In this document: piece after piece, positions 35,688-48,027 of the stretch | Layout: the number at the start of each line of letters is the position of its first letter | Numbering within the stretch: position 1 is the stretch's first letter | From: Erythrophleum ivorense | Lineage: Eukaryota; Streptophyta; Magnoliopsida; Fabales; Fabaceae | Reading direction: 5' to 3' | Assembly (NCBI GenBank): GCA_026724425.1 | Contig: JAIUCV010000276.1 | Location: forward strand, 930,001 to 994,000 | DNA length: 64,000 nucleotides | The notes under the pieces: generated by a model | The model's database searches: none | The model's input: the letters and a program-made list of their open reading frames with translations, nothing else | What the model was told of the DNA's origin: nothing | Position numbers and translations under genes: made by a program

Positions 35688-36570
35688 CGCTGTAGCGAGT
35701 TGATGCTCGCGATAGCGAGAACGAACAAAATTAAGCAAGATGCGATTATGCGCAGAATAATGCCAAACTAAATGTAATCCCCTGCACAGAAATGTACAGC
35801 CAGCACAGCACATGCATTCAAAACGAATAACTAACCCTAAACTACACAAATTAAAAAGGACGAGTCCGTCAGCCCTAGGTTCGCGAAAAAGCCTAGATTC
35901 ACCATGATTCAGGAGAAAAAATTAAAAACAGACTTACCTGATGCAAGGAAAATGGAATGCGAGGGGAATGGGAACGTTGATTTCAGGAAATTTGGTGGAA
36001 GGATGAGATCTCAGGGAGGAAGGTTCAGAGGCGCTATAGCGAGAATGAATGTGGATGTGGTTTCAGCGACGGAATGAACTATTATGACTTAGACAATAGC
36101 GACCGCGAGCTACTTTCTGGAAAGTGTATGAGCAGGGCTGCTGTCTTCGCAATAGCGAAAGGAATGCTTCGCTATGGCGAGAAGACTTGTGAAAAATTTA
36201 GACGCTGAAACGCATCGCTGTAGCGAGGCTATAGCGAGGATCTCTCTGGTTTTAGTATGTGGCTCAGAGTACGCTGTAGTCGCTATAGCGAATGGAGTAA
36301 CTCGCAATAGCGAAAAGACTTAAAATTTTTCTGAACAGGTCACTCGCTATAGCGTAGCTACAGTGACATACTCTCTGGACCTTGCACCACATTGGCTGCA
36401 GAGATCTCGCCATGGCAAAAGGGTTGGCTCGCTATAGCGATGACACTTAGGATTGTTCATTGGGCTCGCTACAGCTTGGCCATGGCGAGGGACTCTCTGG
36501 TTACTATACCTGACGCAAAATAAGCAGCCTCGCTGTAGCGAGATGGTTCTCTCGCTATAGCGAATTTTTT
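35688..36570. repeat. Array of CGCTATAGCG-type palindromes, internal region
   Basis: Two copies at 35688-35722 and about 13 between 36030 and 36570 (for example CTCGCTATAGCGAA at 36551 and CTCGCTGTAGCGAG at 36527), one per roughly 40 bp. Variants change mainly the two central or two outer bases while keeping pairing in most. Different flanking text between copies shows this is not a simple tandem repeat. Confidence 0.85.
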
Positions 36571-36621
36571 GTTTGTTTGTTTGTTTGTTTTGTTTGTTTT
36601 TGTTTTTGTTTTTTTTTTTTG
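36567..36621. repeat. GTTT-rich low-complexity tract
   Basis: Repeated TTTG/GTTT units followed by a T run. Confidence 0.9.
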
Positions 36622-36935
36622 CTACTGAATATACAAATAAGCATTCTATAACCCTGTATGATGTACCTCTCCTTGGACTCATTTTACTCAAATCATAACC
36701 AACATGGTTGATCAACATGACTAGAATAAAGATGCACAATGCAAAGTAAAGTTAGAAACTCCCTGAAAACCATGTCGGACGACGGTCTTTTCTACCAAAC
36801 ACCTAGTTCCCAGCATCCAGCATTCCAGTATCCCACCCAACCTATAAAACACACAAAAACACCAAAATTAAAACAAAACGCAAGAACGGTAAATTAAAAT
36901 AAAAACAAGAAAAGAAAACTTGGGTTGCATTATTT

Positions 36936-37744
36936 GATGGAAAAAATATATAAATTAAATTTTTTTAAAACATTACAAATATCATGCATTATGTAACTAA
37001 ACTTCAACTATTTTTTTTTCAGATATGATTTTTACATTCCTATTGTAGCTTGATTCACCCCTAACTTTTTTTTTATAAAAGGCTTGCTTCAACTTGTATG
37101 ATAGGAGCATCATGCGACGTTTCTAAATTTTAGCACCAAAACCTTATATTTTTCTTATACTATAGTGCCAAAAGTGGTTATTGTCAACGAATTCTTTTTT
37201 TATCATATTTTTTCACTACTATACATATAAAACAATTAATTCCTTCTCATGTTCTATTTCTATTGTAATGACAAATGGGGCCTAGAATTGCATTGACAAA
37301 GTTCTTTGAAGCCTCATTTGGTATACAAAAAATTTAGTGATGAAAATGAAAAAAGAAAATTAAATGGAATGTAATAGAATAAATTATATTTGGCATAAGA
37401 AGAAAAGGGAAGAGAATATATTTCTATTTATTTGTTTGGTTGGATAAAATAAAAATGGAATGTAAAGTAATAAAAGTAAAAAGACCAAAATATCCTTACA
37501 TGCCAAAATAATTTCAATAATTTGTATATATGTATATTATTTTTTGCAATAAGTCTTTTAATAAAATTATTAAATAAAACATTTTTATAATTCAATAATC
37601 AATGCTATATAACTATGTTTTTATAATGAAATAATTTTAATTCAATTTATACATTAAAAAATTTACTTTTTAAAAAATACAGTCCTTACATTAATTAAAT
37701 TTCATTTCTTAAAAATATTTATAAATTATTATTTTAATATAATA

Positions 37745-37785
<41 letters not shown>

Positions 37786-38658
37786 CTGCACTGCTACACA
37801 CACACATATAGCAATGTTGATGCATTGCCACATATATATATATATATATATAGTTTGATAATCGATAGTTGGTATTATTATATTAATTGTCAATTAGTTG
37901 GCTAACTACTAATTGAATTTTAGTCACTTGTTTTTTTTTTATAATTTATAATTTACATTTTTATGTATATAATTTATTAAATTTAATATTAAAAATGTGT
38001 TATTATTTTTAAAATATATTTGTTATTAATTAGTTTTATAATAAATTTTATAATATTTATATTTATTATTATTATAACAAGTAATACTATTTATTTTTTA
38101 GTCTATAAAATAAATAATTAAATAATAATAAGTTTATATGTTATAATATTATTTATATTTTAATATATATTTACATATATAATATAAATAAATATAACAT
38201 GTAGATATATATATGACTTGTGATATAAGTCAATGAATTCAAATAGCATTTGGTTTTGGACTAAATGTTAGTTGAAACTTAATTTTTGATGGATATGTGG
38301 TTGGATAAATCTGATTGTATTATAATTTTTTTAAAAATTTATATTAATTTTTATTTTTCATATTAAATATTATTAAATATTTTTAATTTTTTAATTAATT
38401 AAAAAATTATTAAAATACTTTTTTGACTTTATAGTTAGTTAAGACTTAATAAAATAGTAATCTTTTAATTAAAAAAAATGATAAAATCATAATTTTTTTC
38501 TTAATCTTAGAATATTTCTTGTTAATAAAATATTATATAGTAATTAAAAGTAGTATCTAAAAATTTTTTGATTTAAAAAATATGTAAACTAATAATTTAA
38601 AAACATATAAACCAAACAGGGCCAAATAATAATACGAGTAGGAAGGATAAAAAAGTCA
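36936..38658. other. AT-rich intergenic DNA with AT microsatellites
   Basis: No gene recognised. Contains (AT)n at 37749-37782 and 37831-37852. The ends CATTTGGTATA (about 37315) and, reversed, CCTGTTTGGTTTA (about 38618) might be termini of a miniature transposon, but no target duplication could be found. Confidence 0.4.
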
Positions 38659-38663
38659 TTATG

Positions 38664-41033
38664 TGTCACAACCCAATTTCTGAGCCACGACCGACGTATA
38701 AGCTAAACTAATTTGATTATTAGATTAGCATAACAAGTTTTAAAAATTTATAGTCAACTATTATATTATATATCTAAGTTAGCCTGTACAACTCACAAGT
38801 TTTAAAAAATGAAGTATTTATTTCATTGCATTACTAGGGGATGCCGAAAATTTGGCAGCATCTCCTCTAAAAATTAGATATTTCAACTGGTAAAATAAAT
38901 CAAACCAGCACTAGTACCAATAACAACAAGTTACATACAACCAAAATACTTAATTAAAAAAGTATAACATGCACCAATTCCAAAATACTTTCTCTACACC
39001 TAAGTGTTACCACATCATGGCGTCTGGTACAATCTCACAAAATTAAGTACATACTCTAAGGGTCTGGTAGTACACAAGTTATCACTTCACTCTTTTATTT
39101 GTTGGTTTATAAATTAATGAAAGAAAAAGGATAAGTCTATCACTAGCTTAGTGAGTACATAAATAATAAAGTGCACAAAGGGAAAACAAGTGCATGTAAA
39201 AGTTTTTAGAAATCCAATGATTATCGAATAATTTAAGCAAAAAAAATTTATAGTTGAAATGAAAAATAATTATTTAATAAATAAATTTTTTTTTTAGATA
39301 AAATCTATATTTCCTAATTATAAGAAAAATATTATGGAAATGGATATCATAAAGAGAAACCAAATTATCGAACCATAGCATCATATGTCTTATCATTTCT
39401 TTGGATCTATCCCATCTTATCACTTTCATAGTATACATCTAGTATCTCATATTGTAGAACTGTATACATCACATCATAGTGCTATCACAATTTATAACTT
39501 ATTTTAGGTGTATTTGGGCCATTACTTCTATTAACAGCTACAAAGTCCTAACTAGATTTCTATCTATTATTAAAAAAAAAAGAAAGTGAAAAATAAAATA
39601 TGCTAAAATAGCATTTAGTCAGTTAAAATAAACAAGGGATCAAGAGAATAAATAAATAATTAAATAAAGTAAGTTCACTTTCAATAGAGTTAATTTATAT
39701 GAAATCGTAAAACAACACAAACATTTCTCTCACAAATAAATTATGCATATATACACACCACTACTTTCCTTTCATTCAATTTCTTTTTTTGCATTCCACA
39801 AGTATGGATCTTGCCATATTTCAATTATTTATTTACTTTAATAAATTTATTAAATCATCATATGAATGTGTATATACACCTATTTTGAAGTTTTGAAAAC
39901 ACCGATTTATTTTCCTAATGAATAAAGCACATAAATTATACAAATGAAATTTTCATTATAGAAATATAATATGGAATAAAATAGATATGCTACTTCATTA
40001 TTTACATACTCACTAATTGGGACCAATAGTATAGGTCTCTATTTCTTATTATTTAATGCTGAATTCCTATTAAAGGAGTTTCTCTGGTATCACCTAAAAT
40101 GATAACCAATATAGATTAATTATTTTGACCACTCCAATAACTTCCATAATTATTTATATAACCTAATATATTCTTTAAAATATAAATCTTTACATTTTTA
40201 CATACTTTTCTATCCCAAATACTAATCTTAAATTTGGGGTTTTCCAATCTAGACTTCCATAACTTAAATTAAATTTAAAAATCACTTCTTGAAGCTCTAA
40301 AGATGAAATAGAAAGTGTTAATTTACACTTAAATATTGAAATTCAAGAATCCCTCAATTTTGGAGCTCACCTATGGCACTAGAAAGAAGGAGAGAGTTGT
40401 CCAAGAAATTATACTTCAATAATACTGGAAGAAGAGGGGAAATTGAAGAGGAGAAAGCAAAGAAGCTAGGTGAAAAATAACTTCTACAAAACCTCCAAAA
40501 ATCACCACCAAACAGAGGAAGAAACAAATAAAATGAAGGTTATGTAAATAATAATGGCTCACTAACCTTCAACCATGGAATCCTACTAAAAAAAGAAGGA
40601 GAAACAGATCACTAAAATGAGAGGAAGATGGTGAAATTGTGCTGAGAAGTTGACGCGAAGAAAGGATGAACAAAAATGCATAACCTTCATGGGAATATGA
40701 AAAAGAAAGAAGAAAAAAAAGAAAAGAAGTGAACTTTGTGTATTGGGTGAGACATGCGGTAGGAAAAAGATGAAGGAATTGAAGAGTGAGAGTTAGTGGA
40801 GGATTACTTTATTCTTTAGTTCAAATTGCATTATTGCCCCAAACTAAAATTGCTTTTTTGCTTTAGCAGGTTTTTGTGCACTTCAATAAAATCCTTAAGA
40901 TATTTTAAAAAAATCCCTAACAAATTGTATAAACTTTAGAATTAATTTAAAATATTTAGTCTTTATTTTAATAGCCTAGAATAATTTATTTTATTTTATT
41001 TTATTTTATTATTACTATTTTGAAGGTATTACA
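38664..41033 (+). mobile_element. Solo LTR with 5-bp target duplication TTATG
   Basis: Begins TGTCACAACCC and ends GGTATTACA, flanked by TTATG on both sides (38659-38663 and 41034-41038). About 2370 bp, no coding capacity, no internal region: a solo LTR left by recombination between the two LTRs of a gypsy-like element. The sense strand is not certain. Confidence 0.75.
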
Positions 41034-41038
41034 TTATG

Positions 41039-42517
41039 TATCTATTTGAAAAACGCCACGCAAATATGGTGTGGAAGCCAAAAGAAAAAAGTGCACCATC
41101 CCACAACTTTCTATTTCTGTTCTCAATTCTCGTAACCAAACATGCTTTATCACAAATTATGTTTCATTTTCAATTTCTTTTCGCAATACTAAATGGGGCT
41201 TGAATATGTTCTTTCCTACTTGCTTGCACTTTTGGAGGTTATTGGATTGTCTTTATATATATATATATATATATAACATTGGACTGATAATAAACTACTA
41301 TTAGTATAGCATATTATTTCAACTCTATGCCTATTTATAGCTTGTTTTTTTTTTCAACCTTTTTTTGGATCTTTTTAAGATTATACACTATTTTTTTCTT
41401 TTCTTTTTACCTTTCTTTTTCTTTTTCTTTCTCCATTACTATTTTCTACTTTTCATTCTATCTTTATGCTTTATCAAGCAATTTCTTCTCCTATTGAAAA
41501 TGTCTGTTTGCTCTTTCTTCAAGGGAGTTGGTCACAATTTATTCTTCCTTTTTTTTTTCTAACTATTGATATGCTTTCAGGCTATTAGAGGCCTCATTTT
41601 TCCCCCCTTCTTCCATTTAGTTTCAACTAAGATTGTAAATTCATACTAAAATTTGATTAGATAATATGATGAAAATATATTAATATATGAAATTTTAAAA
41701 TACTAAAACAAAAATGATATATGAAATACCTAATTTTTCCATGCCAAAAAGGTAGGATTTGATACATGATAGGCTAATTCTTCTCCTTTATAGCTATAAA
41801 CTTGATAGTAATTTTTAACGGGTTCAACACACAAAATTAAGGTTCAAGAAAAAAATCTAACATTACCTTAAATAGTGTCTTATTGAACTTTCTCATTATA
41901 GACTTCAATAAAACTTAATATCCTATCCTTTTAACCACTAAGGCTGCTTATTATTTTAAATGTGTACTAAGTTTAATTATTGTATAATCACTTATATAAA
42001 ATTAGACTTAAAACAAATATCTCAATAGACCAATAATTAACCTGTATTTTGGAAAAAAAAGTAATACAATTATATTAGTTCACATATAGAACTCTCCTAC
42101 TTGGGCCACATTGATTGTGTCTTAAAAAAAATTGATTTTATTTTGTTAAATGTTCTCGAGTTGATAAAATAATAAAATCTTATGTGTGCATTTTTATAAA
42201 AATTGGTCCTAAGATAACATCACAAACACAATTTGGTCCAATATGACTATCAATATAAGATAATGATGATCGTTATATTCTTTATTAATATCATATCAAT
42301 CTATTGTCACATATATCAATAATCATATCAACATGGATTATAAGTTTGAAATGTGGCAAGAAATAACTCTTAATAGTGATTAATAATGCATTATTTCATA
42401 TTGGTCATAGTTATGATTTCTTAATATTCTTTATGCTGAACTGGTCACACAAAAAAAATCATCTGGTTTAAAATAAGTTTGTATGTCTTCAATAACTTTA
42501 TCTTAGAAAACTATATA
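41039..42517. other. Non-coding; possibly old copia LTR sequence
   Basis: T-rich, with (TA)n at 41254-41275. The minus-strand tract GGCCCAAGTAGGAGAG near 42095-42110 looks like a copia purine tract, and the sequence up to 42517 may continue a copia LTR cut by the solo LTR at 42523. No gene seen. Confidence 0.35.
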
Positions 42518-42522
42518 GTGCC

Positions 42523-45235
42523 TGTAACACCATAATATATTAGCCTCAACTAATCTTCATTTAGGCTTGATTCCATATGATTTCCAAAGAAAAGAGCAAA
42601 CCGTGGCATTTCCCTATTATATATCAGGTCAAACGCTCATAATTTGCCCTGTGGGTCCCATGAATCCATCAATCATATAGTTTACTCAAACTCCATTTAT
42701 GCAACTTATACATAGCATAATACAACCTATGAACCACGAATATGAAGCCAAAAACCTAAAAATGTAATTTCTCAAATTAGGCCCAAAAGTTAGATTTTTG
42801 GCTCCAACTTTGGAAAATCATAACTAATTCTAGAAAAATGAGAATTAAGCAAACTATAGTTTCATGGAAATCTCTAGGTGTTAACTTTACACTAAAAATA
42901 ATTTCCAACCACAATCTCAGCGTTTAGACTATGTTTAACGTTGAAAAATAGACAAAGGTCCGGTTGTCCTTGGTACTAATGCAACTTGCTGTCATGAACT
43001 TCTAAAATTCATAACTAATTCCACAAAAATCCAATTTGGAAAAACTATACCAATTTGAAAAGATACAGATAACTAGAGGGAAAAAATAAGTCTAGATCAT
43101 TTTAGTAGCCTTTGGACCTTGAAAACAGATGGAACAGTAAAGCAAGGTCAGATGGCTTCCCTAATACTAATATAGAACTTCAGAAAGTTATTTCTTCCTC
43201 TACAAGTCTCCAATTGAAGTGCTTCAAATTGTTATAGGTCACTATGGATATCTAGTTTATGCCCATAAAATTTCATGACAATTAGACACTGTTTGGTCCA
43301 TGAATGATACAAATTTATTTTCGGACCCATGGTAATAGTGTAATAACCAAAATCATCAAAATTTTTTAACTTCAACAATTTGCCAAATATTTCCTAGACC
43401 TCCAAATATTACCCACTTTAGCTTCCCAAGAAGCTTTCAATAAGTTCTAGAGACATGCTAAATTTCATATCAAGAAGAGTCCATTTGATCATATTTTGAC
43501 AGAGTTCACAAATTTGGCAATGTTGACATTAAAAATGGTTCAAAATAGGGGTAAATGGTCTCTTACATGCTCTAGCACCTCTTGGACAAGTTTTAAAGTC
43601 CAAACACAACATATATGAATTGCTCAAGTAATTCAAATCAGCACACATCTCAAACTCACTATGCTACAGGCAAAAGTACACTACTACATATAAGCCACTA
43701 AAGAGCCAAATCTCATCTTTTCATTACTTTGGCTCTATACATAGTTCATACATAATTTATACATCTTTCTACACTTGTTTAAATACTTCCATCTAAAAAA
43801 AATAGATATACATAAGCACTTTGGCTTTCCTATATATCAAACTATGTGTGAGTGTGCAAAAGTGGCAAGAATGGGCCATCTATGCCTCATGGCCTCTACT
43901 TTTTGGCTCTTGGGCTCCACCTGGATCATATGAGATAAGAGAGGGAAGGGGGTGAGGTTCATGGAATCTCAATAGCTCATACACTCATTCAAGGAAGTAA
44001 TCAAGGCATATAAATAAGTCAAAGCATGCAAGTAGGCAGCTAACCATTCATAATCATACAATACATGATTTACATGACATGAATATCATATCAATGTCAA
44101 GAATAAGCTCTAGGGACTTTTGGTCTAGTCTCACATGATTTTTAGGACTTTTGGATTGGTCTCACCCTTGTTTTAGGGACTTTTGACTTGACCCCACTCA
44201 ATTTTGAGACTTTGGCCTTGTCTTACCCATTTTTAGAGACTTTTGGCTCTACTTCACCCATCACAAAGGACTTTTAGCACTACTTCACCCGAGCAATTTT
44301 CACAACCCAAAATATAAACATATTAGTACCAATGCATCAAGACAACATCAAATGGCATGTCTCATAATACAAGCACATACACAAGCATACAATGACTATT
44401 ACACATCCAAGAATGCAACAAGAAAGAGTGGAGAGCTACCTTACAAGCCAACACAAGCCTTTCCTTTCAATTTCTTTTCTCCTTTCTTGGTTTCACAATC
44501 ACAACTAGATGGAGCTGCTTCCCTTGAGCCTAGACGCAACAAATAGCATGCAATTACTCTGTCATAACTCAAATAAACACTCACTAAGTTTGGGGGTTCT
44601 TCATCAAAGCAAATCCTACAAAGTATATAAGAACCCCTAGTTTTCTCCCTCTTAAATTTTACTAACTCTTCTTCTACTTTCTTTGCATTTCTTAACTTGT
44701 CACACTTTAATTCAAGGGTTTCTTGCTCATTATAGGTCAGGATAGAGCTATCTTACTCAATCACCCATGGAAAGGAAACTTATAAGAAGAATAAAATCAA
44801 GAAGAAGAAGCATGAAGATTTTTAAAGGTTCTTACCTTTCTTCCTTGGTTTCATTCCTTCTCTTTTAGCTTTTCTTGGTTTCTCTCTCTCTCTTAAGCCT
44901 TTTTCTCTATTTTGGATGAAGCTTAGGTCAGTTAAAAGAAAAGGAAAGGATCTAGATGCTTTAAGAAGTAAAATTCTCCTTTTTCATACTTTTTCGGACT
45001 AATCCTCTCTATAGCAGAAAATAACCCTCGCTATGATGAGCACGTATTAGTCCCAGACCCCTGTTTTCACTACGGCGCGATCTATTACGAGGAATTCCCT
45101 GATTTTTGTATGAGATGCTTGAACTCGCTATAGCTAGAAGCATTTTCGCTATAGTGAATTGGTACATTCGCCATAGTTAGTAGACTTAGAAAAATTTCAA
45201 GATTTTAAAAATTTCAGCAATTTTTGGTTGTTACA
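42523..45235 (-). mobile_element. Solo LTR, copy B, target duplication GTGCC
   Basis: On the plus strand TGTAACACC ... GTTGTTACA, flanked by GTGCC on both sides (42518-42522 and 45236-45240). 2713 bp. Reverse-oriented relative of copies A and C, sharing the minisatellite (about 44100-44290) and CGCTATAG-type motifs near its sense start (45000-45170). No coding capacity; the frame at 44352 is chance. Confidence 0.8.
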
Positions 45236-45240
45236 GTGCC

Positions 45241-45484
45241 AATAGAAATATATCATAATAAATACAATAGTTATGCTTAAAATATATACTATAACTTAAG
45301 ATACATGTTATATTCAATCTTTGTCCAAACAAAATATCAACATAGTGATAATTATCAATGGAACATGTTGAATTAATGGTGTAATAATATAACACGTCAA
45401 ATATATAAAAAATTCAAAGGAAATCAAAATATAATAATATAGTCAAATGAAATTTATATAGTCAACAAAAATAAAATGCACCAA
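45241..45484 (-). repeat. Probable copia 3' LTR start
   Basis: On the minus strand, TGGTGCATTTTA follows the purine-rich GTAAGTGGGAG at the end of copia pol. The sequence runs to the solo LTR at 45240 and appears to resume at 42522. The LTR end was not found. Confidence 0.4.
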
Positions 45485-47351
45485 ACTCCCACTTACCTAA
45501 AAGATCACAAGACCTTAAAATACCCATATTCTCAATATGTTTTTTAAACTATATGAATTTTAATCTTTTAATTAGAGGATCAACTAATATTAACTTTATG
45601 TTTATAAACTTTATAATAATGTATCCTTTTATAACCAACTCTCTCACTATAAGATATTTTATTTCCATATGTTTAAACCCACTACTTATCTTATTATTCT
45701 TAGAGTAAACATAGTTGTGTCATTGTCACAATAAATAACTAGTGATCTAACACTAAAATCAACCAAACAAAGCTTTTACATGAAATTTCTAAGACAAATA
45801 GCTTATAAAAGTGCTCCATAACATGCAGCAAACTTAGCATACATTGTTGGAGACATAATTAAACATTGTTTTACACTTTTTTGAGAAATGGCCCCACCAA
45901 TGAGCATGAAAATATAACCCACAATGGATTTTAAATCATCTAGATAACTAGCAAAGTCAGAGTTTGAAAAGCTTATCAACTTAATTTTGTTAACTCTTCT
46001 ATAAACAAGTATAAAGTCTCTTGTTTTCTACAGATATCTCATAACTTTTTTGGCTACAACCCAATGATCATATCTAGGATTTAAAAGATACTAACTGAGA
46101 ACATTCATAGTAAATGCGATATCTGGTTGAATGCATATTTATGCATACATCAAGTTATCAATTGCATTAGCATATAAGATATTCTTCATAATTTCCTTTT
46201 CAAGTTCATTTTTAGGGCATTGACCTTTGCTAAGTTTTTCACCTATGAAAATAGGTAGATCCTTAAACTTGCAATTTTGCATATTAAATCATTTTAGCAC
46301 ACAATTATATAAGCACTTTGAGATAATCCTAAAACACTGTGAGATCTATCATAATATATTTCAATACTTAGGACATCAGGAGCCTCACTAAGGTCTTTCA
46401 TGTTAAAGGCACTATATAAGAAAAGTTTTATTTTATGAAGCAGACTTAAATCGCTACTTACATTAAGAATATCATCCATATAAAGCGCAAGGAAAATAAA
46501 TTTGCTCCCATTGGTCTTCATATATATGCACTAATCAAATTTATTCTCAATGAAACCAAATGAAGTCACTACCTTATCAAACTTTAAATACCATTCATAA
46601 TAAGCTTATTTTAGACCATAAATTGACTTTATCAATTTGTATTCCATATGCTCTTTACCACTTGCTTGAAAACCTTCTAGCTATACCATATAGGCTTTTT
46701 CATTAAAGTCTCCATTAAGGAAGGCTGTCTTCACATCCATTTGATAAAGCTTTAAGTCAAAGTGAGCTATCAATGCAATAATAATTATAAAAGAGTCTTT
46801 AGTGGAGGCTAGTGAGATGGTCTTAGTAAAATCAATGCTTTTTCCTTGTGAAAAATCTTTAGCTACTAACTTAGTGTTGAATCTTTCAACTTGACTTTTA
46901 GAGTCTCTCTTAGTTTTCTGCATCCAATTGGCCCACAACCACTAGGCAATTTAGAAAACTCCTAAACTTTGTTTTTCTACATAAAAATTATCTCATCTCT
47001 CATGTTTGATTGAGGGCTATTAATGCCTTTTGTGTAAGTCAAAGGATCCACAAATTGGCCCATGTCTAAATCAACCTCACCTAGATAAACATGGTAATCA
47101 CTTGAATGTGTTAATCTTCTCTCTCTATGAGACCCAATTAGAGGAATTTCTAGAACTAATTCATGTGTTTTTGAGGTTGGTTCAATTGTTGCCAGGACCA
47201 ATTCAACTAATAGAAGAACTTTAATCATGATAGGAGCTTTGGTCTGGACAGGTAATTCCATAATATCTTTCCTTATATTCATTGGTGTAAATTGCATCAT
47301 TTGACTGTGACACAAGAGTAGTGATAGTGTCACACTACTCATTTTCTTCAA
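45485..47351 (-). pseudogene. Ty1/copia pol remnant (hinge, reverse transcriptase, RNase H)
   Basis: Minus-strand pieces in proper order. 46977-47351 is the hinge after integrase (RERRLTHSSDYHVYL). 46681-46938 starts reverse transcriptase (KTKRDSKSQVERFNTKLVAK, then HFDLKLYQMDVKTAFLNGDF). 46294-46521 carries FLALYMDDILNVSSD (the YVDD box with V to M) and MKDLSEAPDVLSIEI. RNase H follows to about 45700 (GYIFMLIGGAISQKS, then YCDNDTT) through several stops. No integrase core was seen upstream. The element is dead. Confidence 0.85.
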
Positions 47352-48022
47352 ATGTCTAAGAACAACTCCCTTTTAGCAATATCAAATTCTAAGGATTTCA
47401 TTGTCAATAATTTAACAATTTTAGTACCACATGCAATATTGTCAAAATTAAACCCTTAGTTAAATTAATATAAGGTGAATTAAATAATAAAAAATATTTA
47501 ATTGATAATTACATGAAAAAAATGGGTTTTCTTTGAGTTTGATGTACAAGGAAAATTGAGGAATTTATTAAGAATATAATAGAATTTTATAGGGTCAATT
47601 AAGAATTTCTAAGAATTAAGAGTAGATAATTGAATAATAACTATTTAGAAAAAAAATTTAGTAAACTCTTGGAACCTTAAAAAATTATTTAGGTAATAAA
47701 ATATTTAAATGAAAATTGAAAATCAAAATATAAGTATTAAAAGTTTAAGATTAAAGTGTATAATATTAACTGAGACTAAATTATAATTTTTTTTATGCCA
47801 TAATAGTATTAAGAGAATCGAAACTTTATGCTAATATGATATAAAGTAATATGTCCTAACTATTATCTTAACCTAAAATATGTAAATAAGTAGAAACAAT
47901 GTATATATACACACCATTATATATGTTGCATGAATTGAACCACATATAAGTTATCCACCTATTGATACAATAGTAATATATATATATATATAATACAAGC
48001 AATAGAAAAAATATACAGGATT
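47352..48022. other. AT-rich, no gene recognised
   Basis: Possibly degraded copia DNA at its left part; the rest is A/T-rich with a short (AT)n near 47975. Confidence 0.4.
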
Positions 48023-48027
48023 CAAAT

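Larger units (their letters stand above)
31570..36935 (-). mobile_element. Tat/Athila-like LTR element, incomplete, minus strand
   Basis: The 3' LTR is at 31570-32975, preceded on the minus strand by GAGGACAAGCAAGGATTTAA and GTGTGGGGCAG, a signature of the region before the 3' LTR in Tat- and Athila-lineage gypsy elements (recalled pattern). The internal part holds one long ORF (34296-35426) and repeats of the CCCCCACACTTA kind (about 33090 and 33970). No gag-pol and no 5' LTR were found; the left part on the element strand fades near 36935, where AACTTGGGTTGC, also common in such elements, occurs. It interrupts the LINE. Confidence 0.55.

Noticed and set aside
32515..36570. CRISPR-like reading of the regularly repeated palindromes
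   Set aside because: Repeats are only 12-14 bp, spacing is irregular, and the context is a plant retroelement.
36347..36739. 130-codon minus-strand frame across the palindrome array
   Set aside because: Repeated RYSE/LAIA-type residues only reflect the CGCTATAGCG motif and a GTTT tract; not a protein signature.
37313..38625. Miniature transposon with CATTTGGTATA / CCTGTTTGGTTTA ends
   Set aside because: The ends match poorly and no target duplication was found.
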